Shown here in pieces: positions 22,508-29,825 of a stretch of DNA of 64,000 bases (within the stretch, counting starts at the first letter, position 1; every line of letters starts with the position of its first letter). The stretch covers positions 558,001-622,000 of the forward strand of contig NZ_JAERSF010000002.1 in the NCBI RefSeq assembly GCF_016735615.1, read 5' to 3'. The notes below the pieces were generated by a model. That model searched no databases and had not been told where the DNA came from. It saw only the letters and a program-made list of their open reading frames with translations. Source of the DNA: Flavobacterium tagetis (GTDB taxonomy: Bacteria; Bacteroidota; Bacteroidia; Flavobacteriales; Flavobacteriaceae). Position numbers and translations under genes: made by a program.

Positions 22508-24427
22508 TTACACCAGATTTGAGATATTAAAACGCACCGAAATAAGTTCCTGAAGTTCTTTTATGGTTTTAAAAGTACGTTTCAGCTTAATTTTTTCCAT
22601 TTTTGTTAAAGATTCCAATTCGATAAACTGACCAGAATCATGATGCAGCAATCCTTGTTTGGTTCTAAATTTCAGTAAAGCCTTAAACGAATAAGAACAC
22701 GATAAATACAATTCTCTGTTATTAGGTTCCAATTCCGCCAATTTCTCAAAACGTTCCGCCGTATTGCTGATTCCTTTTACCGAATGCGATAAAATTAAAA
22801 CACGCGCGGCATCTGTCAATGGCATTAATGCTCTTCGTTTAATATCGAAATTGTCTTTGTTTGCGCCGTCTTGCTCAACCAGAAATTGTCTAAAGAAACC
22901 AGTAGGGGAAGGGCTTTGCAAAGCGCCGCTTACCAAATGCATATAAAAAATTGGATTAGCTTTTATGGTTTCAAAAATATAATCTGATAATTGATCTACA
23001 GTTTCGGCGTCTCCGTAAGTTTTGCTGTAATCGAAGAAAATAAACGAAAGTAAAACTTCATTTTTCCCAGGATTTGTAATCCAATGATGTACCTGAGTTT
23101 TCCATTCATCCAAACTCATGCACCATTTCGGACTTGAAGCCATCATGTCGGCAGGGCAATAATCGTAACCAATTTCAAAAAGGCCTTTATTTACAAGACT
23201 AGCAAATTTGTGAAAATACACTCTAGTTTCATCTCTAAAAACCTCATTTACGTTTTCATAAACAATCGCATTGTCCTGATCGGTATGTAGCATTTGTTCG
23301 CCACGTCCTTGACTTCCAAGCGCTAGCCAAGCAAATTTTACAGGTGGCGGACTACTCATTTTTTCCAAACAAATTTCGATAACACGAGTTGTGCAGGCTT
23401 CATTCAATTCAGTAATGATTTTGGTAATCAAAGTCATCGGAATATTTTGATCCAAATAACCTTGAAGCAATTGCATAATTCGGTTACGAATTGGTTTTAT
23501 TTCCTTGATTTTTTTAGTACGTTTTAACGCTTTTATCAAAACCGCTGGATTATTACCAAGCGCCACCATTACGTCATGTTTCGATAAAATTCCAACCGCT
23601 TTTGTATTTACAGTCCCGTCTTTCGTTAAACATAAATGGCTGATATTACTTTTCATCATGGCCATTTGCGCCTCGGTAACCGTCATTTTTTTTGGATACG
23701 TAATAACAGGTTTTGTCATTATCGTTTCGGCAGTTGTGGTTATCGGAAAATCGCCTGTAACTATTTTGTTTCGAAGATCTTTATCGGTCAAAATTCCAAT
23801 CGGAAGCATTTCATCAACAATCAATATCGCTCCAACTTTTTTCTTATTCATGATCTTTGCCACTTCCTTAACCGTTGTTGACGGGCTGCAGGTAACTATT
23901 TTTTTTGAGTATTTGATTGGCGCTAAATCAAATGAATGATTGCTGGAATGCAGATTTTCATTTAATTGATCATCACCATATAATTTGTCTTTATGAATAT
24001 CTGAGTAAGGATTTCGAGTATTCGAAGCATAACTCTCAATCAGGAAATTACCAACATTTCTATTTTCTAGCGCATAAGGTTTAAAAACGGCAATCGGAAT
24101 AGCGTAAAGAATACTTTCTTCGTGCGCTACAGCTTCCATAATGTAATTTTCCTGTGCCAAAAGAGGACGAAGTCCAAAAATATCGCCTTCATCACACATG
24201 TCTAAAACAGTATTTTTAGTGCTTTTTTTCAAGGCAACAGCACCTTTGTGAACCACATAAAAGGAATCATGTGTTTTATCGTTTTCAGCGAAAATTACCG
24301 AATCTTTTTCTTTATAAATAATAGAAATCTGTTCAGATAGTTTTTCTAAATCTCTCTGATGCAAAAAATTAAACGGCGGATATCCTTTTAGAAAGTCAGC
24401 TACTCTTTGCGAAATGGTATTTTTCAT
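22508..24427 (-). CDS. cNMP-binding, CBS and DUF294 nucleotidyltransferase-like protein
   Basis: The 639-residue protein has three parts: an N-terminal cyclic-nucleotide-binding domain (about 15-130, GDIFGLRPLLA), two CBS domains (about 165-290, TVKEVAKIMNKKKVGAILIV and TVTEAQMAMMKSN), and a DUF294 nucleotidyltransferase-like domain with LGSQGRGEQMLHTDQDNAIV (about 365-385), where GS and D-x-D match the catalytic pattern. A helical C-terminal DUF294_C domain follows. It probably senses nucleotides and modifies a partner, by analogy with GlnD-related enzymes. The substrate is unknown. It is co-transcribed with the exonuclease. Confidence 0.87.
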   Translation of the reverse strand: MKNTISQRVADFLKGYPPFNFLHQRDLEKLSEQISIIYKEKDSVIFAENDKTHDSFYVVHKGAVALKKSTKNTVLDMCDEGDIFGLRPLLAQENYIMEAVAHEESILYAIPIAVFKPYALENRNVGNFLIESYASNTRNPYSDIHKDKLYGDDQLNENLHSSNHSFDLAPIKYSKKIVTCSPSTTVKEVAKIMNKKKVGAILIVDEMLPIGILTDKDLRNKIVTGDFPITTTAETIMTKPVITYPKKMTVTEAQMAMMKSNISHLCLTKDGTVNTKAVGILSKHDVMVALGNNPAVLIKALKRTKKIKEIKPIRNRIMQLLQGYLDQNIPMTLITKIITELNEACTTRVIEICLEKMSSPPPVKFAWLALGSQGRGEQMLHTDQDNAIVYENVNEVFRDETRVYFHKFASLVNKGLFEIGYDYCPADMMASSPKWCMSLDEWKTQVHHWITNPGKNEVLLSFIFFDYSKTYGDAETVDQLSDYIFETIKANPIFYMHLVSGALQSPSPTGFFRQFLVEQDGANKDNFDIKRRALMPLTDAARVLILSHSVKGISNTAERFEKLAELEPNNRELYLSCSYSFKALLKFRTKQGLLHHDSGQFIELESLTKMEKIKLKRTFKTIKELQELISVRFNISNLV

Positions 24428-24492
24428 TTGGTTAGATTAAAGTCCTAATGTACTATTTAAAATAGAAATGTAAAAGAAACACGTTATAATAA

Positions 24493-24557
24493 TTTGCCAC
24501 AAAGGCACAAAGTCGCAAAGAGATAAGTTCTTGGCGTCTTTGTGCCTTTGTGGCAAA
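24493..24557. repeat. Long inverted repeat with CACAAAG units
   Basis: Two perfect 20-bp arms (TTTGCCACAAAGGCACAAAG and its complement) lie 25 bases apart and are followed by a short A-run. The motif CACAAAG repeats within each arm. It sits in the gap between two same-strand genes and could act as a terminator for the lipoprotein gene at 24573. The vocabulary resembles the element at 43203-43284. Confidence 0.8.
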
Positions 24558-24572
24558 AAAAAGCTTGATTAT

Positions 24573-24944
24573 TTAATCAACTTTGTAAACCGTTCCTCTT
24601 TGTTTCTCCTCAGAACCAACTAAACCAAATTCAAAAGTGTAAGAATCTTTAGAAGTCGTTAAAATCTTCATGCTGATTGCTTTTTCTTCAGCCATATTTT
24701 TTGGATGTTTTTTCTGCAGCACATATTCGCAATCACTTACCCAACGTATGGTTGCCGTATCTGTTTTGCCTTCAAAAGTTTCGATTTCAATATCGTCTTT
24801 GCGTTCAAAATAAGTTGTTTTTTTCTCACCGTTGACTTCTGTTTCAAATTTGAATTTCCCAGTTTTGAAATCTTTGCAATTGTGTTCAGTATTATAACAA
24901 GACACTAAAGCCAATATTGGAAATAAGAATACTATTTTTTTCAT
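24573..24944 (-). CDS. Small lipoprotein
   Basis: The ATG at 24944 is chosen because it opens directly into a lipoprotein signal (MKKIVFLFPILALVSC, Cys16). The longer frame reaches into a palindromic element and is unlikely. The 123-residue product is a small periplasmic or outer-membrane lipoprotein with a beta-rich, lysine-rich domain (FKTGKFKFETEVNGEKK, CEYVLQKKHP). It looks like a conserved flavobacterial family without an established function. The neighbouring gap contains a palindromic element. Confidence 0.78.
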   Translation of the reverse strand: MKKIVFLFPILALVSCYNTEHNCKDFKTGKFKFETEVNGEKKTTYFERKDDIEIETFEGKTDTATIRWVSDCEYVLQKKHPKNMAEEKAISMKILTTSKDSYTFEFGLVGSEEKQRGTVYKVD

Positions 24945-24970
24945 TTTAATTAAGTTGTTTTTTAGGAGCT

Positions 24971-25050
24971 GATTCCTGCTGTCCGCTATATCTTTTGTGG
25001 CGAACCCCGCCACAAAAGGATGCCGCTTCCATCAGGGCTAGGGCATTAGG
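24971..25050. repeat. Palindromic intergenic element
   Basis: A hairpin with perfect 10-bp arms TTTTGTGGCG (24993-25002) and CGCCACAAAA (25008-25017) lies inside a longer GC-rich stretch (CCTGCTGTCCGC on the left, GCCGCTTCCATCAGGGCTAG on the right). It sits between the start of the lipoprotein gene and the end of the frameshifted gene. It looks like a dispersed flavobacterial intergenic element. Its role, if any, may be termination. Confidence 0.6.
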
Positions 25051-25075
25051 ATTACAATAAACAGTTGTATTATAA

Positions 25076-25539
25076 TTAGATTTTTTGAATATAAAACTCT
25101 TTCAGTTTTTTAGATTCTTTGATTTCTTCTCTCATTTCCTCTTTAGACTCACTTTTAATTGCTTTAGGCCAGATATGAAAACCTCCTTTTGTCATCGCTT
25201 TGATTTGTTGAAGAACGTTTGGCGAAAATCAGCAAAAAAACTCAAGTCCTCCGGATTATCCCAAAGACCCCAAATGCCGTTTTCGTCTATATCTCCAGCA
25301 TAATTAATGATATGTGTTGGATAAGTTTTGACCATTTTAAGTTTAAAATCTTCCAAATTATAAGAGCCGTTCCATCGAAATGAGTCTACATCATCAATTC
25401 CAGAGCCTGTAATAATTGAATTTGCAAAATTTAATTCAATAGACATTTTATGTTGTGAGGGCGAATTAGAATAGCAATAAAATCCTTCCCATTCTCCGCT
25501 TGGTAAAAAGTGATGCGTTTCGTTATCTTTTGATTTCAT
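25076..25539 (-). pseudogene. Conserved hypothetical gene split by a one-base deletion
   Basis: The open frame from the ATG at 25539 stops at 25192 after FRQTFFNKSKR. A second frame continues without a gap as VLQQIKAMTKGGFHIWPK and on to KKLKEFYIQKI, stopping at 25076-25078. Adding one A in the CAAACG run near 25221 joins the two as FRQNVLQQIKAMTKGG, giving one protein of about 154 residues. The first part has a SGEWEGFYCY strand and GDIDENGIWGLWDN. The GGFHIWPK tail looks functional. The gap may be a real mutation or a sequencing error in a short A-run. The family is unknown, and it lies next to a DinB-like gene. Confidence 0.75.
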
Positions 25540-25554
25540 ATTTAGAAAGATAAA

Positions 25555-26130
25555 TTATTTCAATCTCTTTAATTCGTCGTCAGTAAAGTTCTTGATTTCT
25601 TTTTCTTTGGCAAACTTTTCGGCATTATAATTTCCCGATTTATTCTTGGGAATTGATAAGCTAGTCCATTCGCTGTTTTTCAACTGTTTAGCATAAAAAA
25701 CAATTTGCCCAACATGATAAGGATAATGTGCCAATTGACGATTGATGGCCTCAATAACTGTATGCCCTTCATTTCTGATGTAAATGATATCTGAAAGGTG
25801 TTCGGGTTTTAAGCTTTCTAAAGCATTTTCTAGACAATCCCAACCTTTGTTCCAAATTTCCAGAACTTCTTCTTTAGATTGTAAATCATTTTCAAATTCG
25901 GCGTCACGGTTTCTCCATTCTTTTTCGCCATCAGAAGTTAGAAAATCAGTCCATCGCGAAAGCATATTGCCCGAAATATGTTTTATGATTGTTGCTATAC
26001 TATTGGTGTCGTCATTAAAAGAAACGAAAAGCTGTGTTGGCTCAAGTTGGTCTATTGCCTTTTCGCCAAGCATTTTATAATATAAAAATTGCTTTTTGAC
26101 ACTTTCTAGATAAGATTCATCAGCTTTCAT
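25555..26130 (-). CDS. DUF1572 protein with a DinB-like four-helix fold
   Basis: The 191-residue protein reads as a DinB-like four-helix bundle: an early NSIATIIKHISGNMLSRW segment (metal-ligand His near 48), a central helix with EVLEIWNKGWDCLENAL, and a third element with INRQLAHYPYHVGQIVFYA, whose His residues fit the metal site. DinB-like proteins often bind metal and act in thiol transfer or stress response. The specific reaction is unknown. It lies 17 bp after the stop of the HxlR regulator gene, and the two are probably one unit. Confidence 0.85.
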   Translation of the reverse strand: MKADESYLESVKKQFLYYKMLGEKAIDQLEPTQLFVSFNDDTNSIATIIKHISGNMLSRWTDFLTSDGEKEWRNRDAEFENDLQSKEEVLEIWNKGWDCLENALESLKPEHLSDIIYIRNEGHTVIEAINRQLAHYPYHVGQIVFYAKQLKNSEWTSLSIPKNKSGNYNAEKFAKEKEIKNFTDDELKRLK

Positions 26131-26147
26131 GATTTGCTATTTTAAGA

Positions 26148-26492
26148 TTAAAGTTCGATTTTGTTTTCCTGAATCAATATTTTCCCCCAGTCATTTAGTT
26201 TCCAAAGAATCTCTACTAATTGTTTCCCAGTTTCGGTTAAAGTGTATTCAACTCGCGGAGGAAGTTCGTTAAACGAATGTTTTATCAATATACCATCTTC
26301 AACCATTTCATTTAACTGCTGATTTAAAACACGTCGGTCCACTTTTGCAATGCCACGTAAAAATTCGCTAGGTCTTTTTTTGCCATCATTTATCTGCCAG
26401 ACAATCGGAATTTTCCATTTTCCGCTAATGGAATTTACAGCAATTTCTAGTGGACAAATTTTATTTTCGGCGTTTCGTTCCTTTGTTTGCAT
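26148..26492 (-). CDS. HxlR-family transcriptional regulator
   Basis: The 114-residue protein has the HxlR winged-helix pattern: CPLEIAVNSISGKWKIPIVW, then KRPSEFLRGIAKVDRRVLNQQL and a wing with ELPPRVEYTLTETGKQL. HxlR regulators typically respond to reactive electrophiles or oxidants through an N-terminal Cys. Here CPLE (Cys13) is in the expected place. It is read away from the AlkD-like gene at 26623 and heads a unit with the DinB-like gene, so it probably regulates one or both of these. Confidence 0.9.
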   Translation of the reverse strand: MQTKERNAENKICPLEIAVNSISGKWKIPIVWQINDGKKRPSEFLRGIAKVDRRVLNQQLNEMVEDGILIKHSFNELPPRVEYTLTETGKQLVEILWKLNDWGKILIQENKIEL

Positions 26493-26622
26493 AAAATTGA
26501 CTTTTATATCACTATGGGGTAAAAATGTGCGGTATTGCCAGTGTTATCAGGCTTTCCGATCTTTACAAAAATAATCAAAATTTTAAGCATAATAAAAGAT
26601 CAATTGTATCAAAGTAAAAACT

Positions 26623-27426
26623 ATGGAAGATATAAAACGTAAAGGAGCTAGATCGGCAAAAGATATTCCTGCATCTGTTTTAGAACAGCTCAATAAAGGA
26701 GAAATTGAAACTGCTAATCTGGTAGAATGGCTTGCTGTGAATCAAACGAAGCTTTTAGAGAATCTATTGAAAGAAAGTAACCGAATTCAATATTTGGAAC
26801 CTATTTTGACAGATATCAGAAATTTGAAAAAACAAACAGTCAACACCATAAATGAAACAATTGGAACAGGAATATTGACAGAATCAATTTTTAATAATGA
26901 TTCTGATATACTTTCAATAATGGCGAGACACAAATCGGATGTAGTGAGATGTTGGTTTGCTTATACAATTGGAAAAAATCAAGAGCTTAAAATTAAAGCA
27001 ATTTTAAAGGAAATACAGTTTCTGTCAGCCGACAAGCATTTTGGTGTCAGAGAAATTTCATGGTTAGCAATTCGATCGAATATTATAAACAATTTAGAAG
27101 AAAGTCTTGAAATTTTATTGGAATGGACTTTTAGTGAAGATGAGAATATAAGACGTTTTGCGACCGAAGCGACCAGACCAAGAGGAGTTTGGTGCGAGCA
27201 TATTCAAAAACTAAAACAAGAACCAGAATTGGCTTTAAAAATTCTAAATTCTTTAAAAAGTGATCCTTCAAAATATGTTCAGGACAGTGTTGGAAATTGG
27301 CTGAATGATGCCAGTAAAACAAGACCAGATTTTGTAAAAGATTTATGTGAAAAATGGGAGAAACAAAGTCCAACAAAAGAAACGCTTTATATTATTAAAA
27401 AAGCGCTCAGAACGATAAAAAAATAA
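26623..27426 (+). CDS. HEAT-repeat protein of the DNA alkylation repair (AlkD) type
   Basis: The 267-residue protein is made of helical HEAT-like repeats. Features include the RHKSDVVRCWFAYTIGK helix pair, HFGVREISWLAIR, and NIRRFATEATRPRGVWCEH, which resembles the AlkD segment with T-R-P-x-G. AlkD-type enzymes remove alkylated bases, but several relatives lack glycosylase activity, so the activity is inferred. It is divergent from the HxlR gene with a 130-bp gap. It is followed 5 bp downstream by the end of a convergent pentapeptide gene. Confidence 0.78.
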   Translation: MEDIKRKGARSAKDIPASVLEQLNKGEIETANLVEWLAVNQTKLLENLLKESNRIQYLEPILTDIRNLKKQTVNTINETIGTGILTESIFNNDSDILSIMARHKSDVVRCWFAYTIGKNQELKIKAILKEIQFLSADKHFGVREISWLAIRSNIINNLEESLEILLEWTFSEDENIRRFATEATRPRGVWCEHIQKLKQEPELALKILNSLKSDPSKYVQDSVGNWLNDASKTRPDFVKDLCEKWEKQSPTKETLYIIKKALRTIKK

Positions 27427-27431
27427 TTTAT

Positions 27432-28004
27432 TTATATAATTTTAATATCATATTTATCTAATAATCCAACAATTCCCTCGGTAGAAAACTGCGCTTTTTT
27501 CATCGGATTAAATTCAGGATCAATTTTGTAATTGTAAGCCGTTTTAAAGTTAACTCCCGCCAATTGCGTTTCGTTAAAAATAGCGCCGTCAAGATTGCAA
27601 TTGTCAAAAACAGAACTCGTTAAATTGGTTCCTATAAAAGTCACTTCGCGTACAGATGAATTGATAAATTTGGTTTTAGGCATCTTTTTATTTGAAAAAA
27701 GAGCATAATCCAGAACGCAATCTTCAAAATAAACCTGAAATAAAAAATCGTCACATTCATTAAAAGCAATTCCAAGAAGTTTACAGTTTTTGAAAGTGAC
27801 GTTTTTTAAACTTGTTCCGGCCAAACTTGTCATAGATAAATTGCAGTCAACAAACTCGCAGTCAAGAAAAGTATTAGAATTGAAATTGCTGTTGGAAAAA
27901 TCACAGTTTTTAAATACACAATCTTCAAACTCGCGATTGTTTATTTTCTTATCGATATAAACAACTTTCTCAAATGTTTTCTGAATGTGAATTAGACTTT
28001 CCAT
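27432..28004 (-). CDS. Pentapeptide-repeat protein
   Basis: The 190-residue protein is built of pentapeptide repeats of the A(D/N)LXX kind in a beta-helix, for example NCDFSNSNFNSNTFLDCEF, NCDLSMTS-like runs and FDNCNLDGAIFNET. Such proteins can mimic DNA and protect gyrase, or serve structural roles. It overlaps the end of the ParE-type toxin gene by 13 bp and so is probably co-transcribed with the toxin-antitoxin pair. That association is uncommon and worth testing. Confidence 0.85.
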   Translation of the reverse strand: MESLIHIQKTFEKVVYIDKKINNREFEDCVFKNCDFSNSNFNSNTFLDCEFVDCNLSMTSLAGTSLKNVTFKNCKLLGIAFNECDDFLFQVYFEDCVLDYALFSNKKMPKTKFINSSVREVTFIGTNLTSSVFDNCNLDGAIFNETQLAGVNFKTAYNYKIDPEFNPMKKAQFSTEGIVGLLDKYDIKII

Positions 28005-28306
28005 GAATATTTTTTTGGTTTTTGTGCATTGTGACGCACTCGAAGTATATAGATGTTCTCTTTTGTTATTTGATAAGAAATAGGATAATCGTAAACAGAA
28101 TAAACTCTAAAACTACCATCATTGTTGGCTTTTTGTTTGTCAAGTTTATAAATTTCAGGTTGTGTTTTCAGTATTTCGGTACTTTCAAAAATAGTATTAA
28201 CTACTTTATCAGCAATCGTAAGTGATTTACTTTCAAAGAAAATGTAAAAATGAATGTCTTCTAATTGGCTCAAAGCATTGTTTGTCCAAATTATTTTCTT
28301 CCCCAT
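27992..28306 (-). CDS. ParE/RelE-family toxin
   Basis: The 104-residue protein has the ParE/RelE toxin fold. It begins KKIIWTNNALSQLEDIHFYI, the typical opening with W-T-x-x-A-x-x-D-L, and ends with ISYQITKENIYILRVRHNAQ, the C-terminal strand with R-V-x-H. ParE toxins poison gyrase and RelE relatives cut mRNA, and this sequence cannot tell which. The start overlaps the antitoxin's end by 16 bp, the usual layout with the antitoxin first. Confidence 0.88.
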   Translation of the reverse strand: MGKKIIWTNNALSQLEDIHFYIFFESKSLTIADKVVNTIFESTEILKTQPEIYKLDKQKANNDGSFRVYSVYDYPISYQITKENIYILRVRHNAQKPKKYSWKV

Positions 28307-28521
28307 TTTTTTGCAATTTCTTTAGCTTCATCTTCAGTATAAAAATTACCTTTTTTAATATCATTTAAGGCATTTTCAATATCTAAATTATAAGCTGCAT
28401 CCGAATCAATTGCGGTATTATTTATTGATTGTAAGAGGTGTTTTAATTTTTCTACAAAAGAGGGGTCTTTTACTTTATCAATTTCTTGATGAATCCAGTT
28501 TATTTCTGCTTGTATATCCAT
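28291..28521 (-). CDS. Antitoxin of the ParE-type pair
   Basis: The 76-residue protein is acidic and helical (INWIHQEIDKVKDPSFVEKL, then IENALNDIKKGNFYTEDEAK) and lies just upstream of the toxin gene with a 16-bp overlap. The KGNFYTEDEAKEIAKKW tail resembles the C-terminal toxin-binding region of small Bacteroidota antitoxins. No clear DNA-binding N-terminus is visible. The role is assigned from position and size. Confidence 0.82.
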   Translation of the reverse strand: MDIQAEINWIHQEIDKVKDPSFVEKLKHLLQSINNTAIDSDAAYNLDIENALNDIKKGNFYTEDEAKEIAKKWGRK

Positions 28522-28548
28522 AACAAAGAATTTTAGTAAAGATACAAA

Positions 28549-28770
28549 TTAGTCATTAAATATACCTTTCATAATGATTTTCAATCCTAAAAAAATCAAG
28601 AGCATAGAAGAGAGACAAGCCACAATACCAATTCCTAAAACTAGATAGTGCCAATTGTTGCCTTGATTTTGAAAAGCATTATAAATCAATGTTGGGCCAA
28701 GAAACATAAGAGGCAGAGCGCCCGATAAATATTTCACTCCTTTTTTTAGTAATTCTTTGTTTGTTGCCAT
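28549..28770 (-). CDS. Small two-helix membrane protein (DUF6095-like)
   Basis: The 73-residue protein has two hydrophobic segments (about 17-33, ALPLMFLGPTLIYNAF, and 43-66, LGIGIVACLSSMLLIFLGL). It begins with a KKGVKYLSGALP segment typical of a small flavobacterial inner-membrane family, which I think is DUF6095. The function is unknown. It lies between murQ (on the same strand) and the toxin-antitoxin operon. Confidence 0.72.
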   Translation of the reverse strand: MATNKELLKKGVKYLSGALPLMFLGPTLIYNAFQNQGNNWHYLVLGIGIVACLSSMLLIFLGLKIIMKGIFND

Positions 28771-28844
28771 TTTGTTTTTTGTTTAAAGTTTTCTTTGTTT
28801 CAAGTTGCAGTTTGAAACAACATTCACGTTTTACAGAAAACTTT

Positions 28845-29657
28845 TTACTTATTATAATTATCAACAGCATTTCTTACGCTGCCATATTTTTTCAATAATT
28901 CAGAAGCTTCTTCATAAGAAACTGAAATTTCGTCCATAATCATTTTTACACCACGATCAACGAGTTTGACATTGCTTAACTGCATATCGACCATTTTGTT
29001 TCCTCTTACTTTTCCAAGTTGAATCATTGCGGCAGTCGAAATCATATTTAAAACCAATTTCTGTGCAGTTCCAGCTTTCATTCTAGAACTTCCTGTAACA
29101 AATTCTGGTCCAACCACAACTTCAATTGGAAATTGAGCCGTTAATGCCAGCGGACTCCCTGCATTACAAGTAATACATCCTGTAACGATATTGTTTTTAT
29201 TACATGATTCTAAACCACTAATTACGTAAGGAGTTGTACCAGAAGCAGCAATTCCAATTACAACATCATTAGAATGGATATTATGATTTTGAAGATCAAT
29301 CCAAGCATTTGTTGTACTATCTTCGGCGTTTTCTACGGCACGTCTTATGGCTGTATCACCACCGGCAATAATGCCATTTACTAAATCAAACGGAACACCA
29401 AAAGTGGGCGGACATTCAGAAGCGTCAACAACACCAAGTCGGCCAGAGGTTCCTGCTCCAATATAGAACAATCTGCCGCCTAACTTTAACTTTGCAACAA
29501 TTTGCGGAATCAAAGCTTCTATTTGCGGTAAAGCTTTTTCTACTGCATAAGGAACAGTTTTGTCTTCTTGGTTAATATTAGATAACAATTCATGAACAGA
29601 CATTTTCTCTAAATGTTCATATTTTGATGCTTGTTCAGTAGTTTTCGTAAATGTCAT
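28845..29657 (-). CDS. murQ: N-acetylmuramic acid 6-phosphate etherase
   Basis: MurQ cleaves the lactyl ether of MurNAc 6-phosphate during recycling of peptidoglycan. The ATG at 29657 is chosen over an in-frame TTG at 29681 by family length (270 residues). The SIS domain contains GRLFYIGAGTSGRLGVVDASECPPTF (about 60-84), with the family signature G-A-G-T-S-G-R-L and the catalytic Glu in SECPP. GVPFDLV and GSSRMKAGTAQK follow, typical of the family. No recycling kinase (anmK) or sugar transporter is adjacent. Confidence 0.93.
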   Translation of the reverse strand: MTFTKTTEQASKYEHLEKMSVHELLSNINQEDKTVPYAVEKALPQIEALIPQIVAKLKLGGRLFYIGAGTSGRLGVVDASECPPTFGVPFDLVNGIIAGGDTAIRRAVENAEDSTTNAWIDLQNHNIHSNDVVIGIAASGTTPYVISGLESCNKNNIVTGCITCNAGSPLALTAQFPIEVVVGPEFVTGSSRMKAGTAQKLVLNMISTAAMIQLGKVRGNKMVDMQLSNVKLVDRGVKMIMDEISVSYEEASELLKKYGSVRNAVDNYNK

Positions 29658-29777
29658 TTTATCGTTATTTAGACTCGTCAAAATTAATATATTTTATATC
29701 AATCTTGCAAAGTCTCAGAGATTTAAAATCATTTTTTTTCTTCTATTTTTTCTGCATAAAGACGGTTAAAATGTGAC

Positions 29778-29807
29778 TTTGTTACATAAACTAAAATATT
29801 ATATTTG
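29778..29807 (+). promoter_or_regulatory. Bacteroidota-type promoter before the AraC regulator
   Basis: TTTG (29778-29781), an 18-base spacer and TATATTTG (29800-29807) match the phylum consensus. The start codon at 29826 follows 18 bp later. This is one of the best promoter matches in the window. Confidence 0.75.
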
Positions 29808-29825
29808 TTTAATATAAAAAGATAA

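Noticed and set aside
23505..23939. Plus-strand open frame of 144 codons over the CBS region
   Set aside because: It is hydrophobic noise opposite the clearly coding cNMP/CBS/DUF294 gene.
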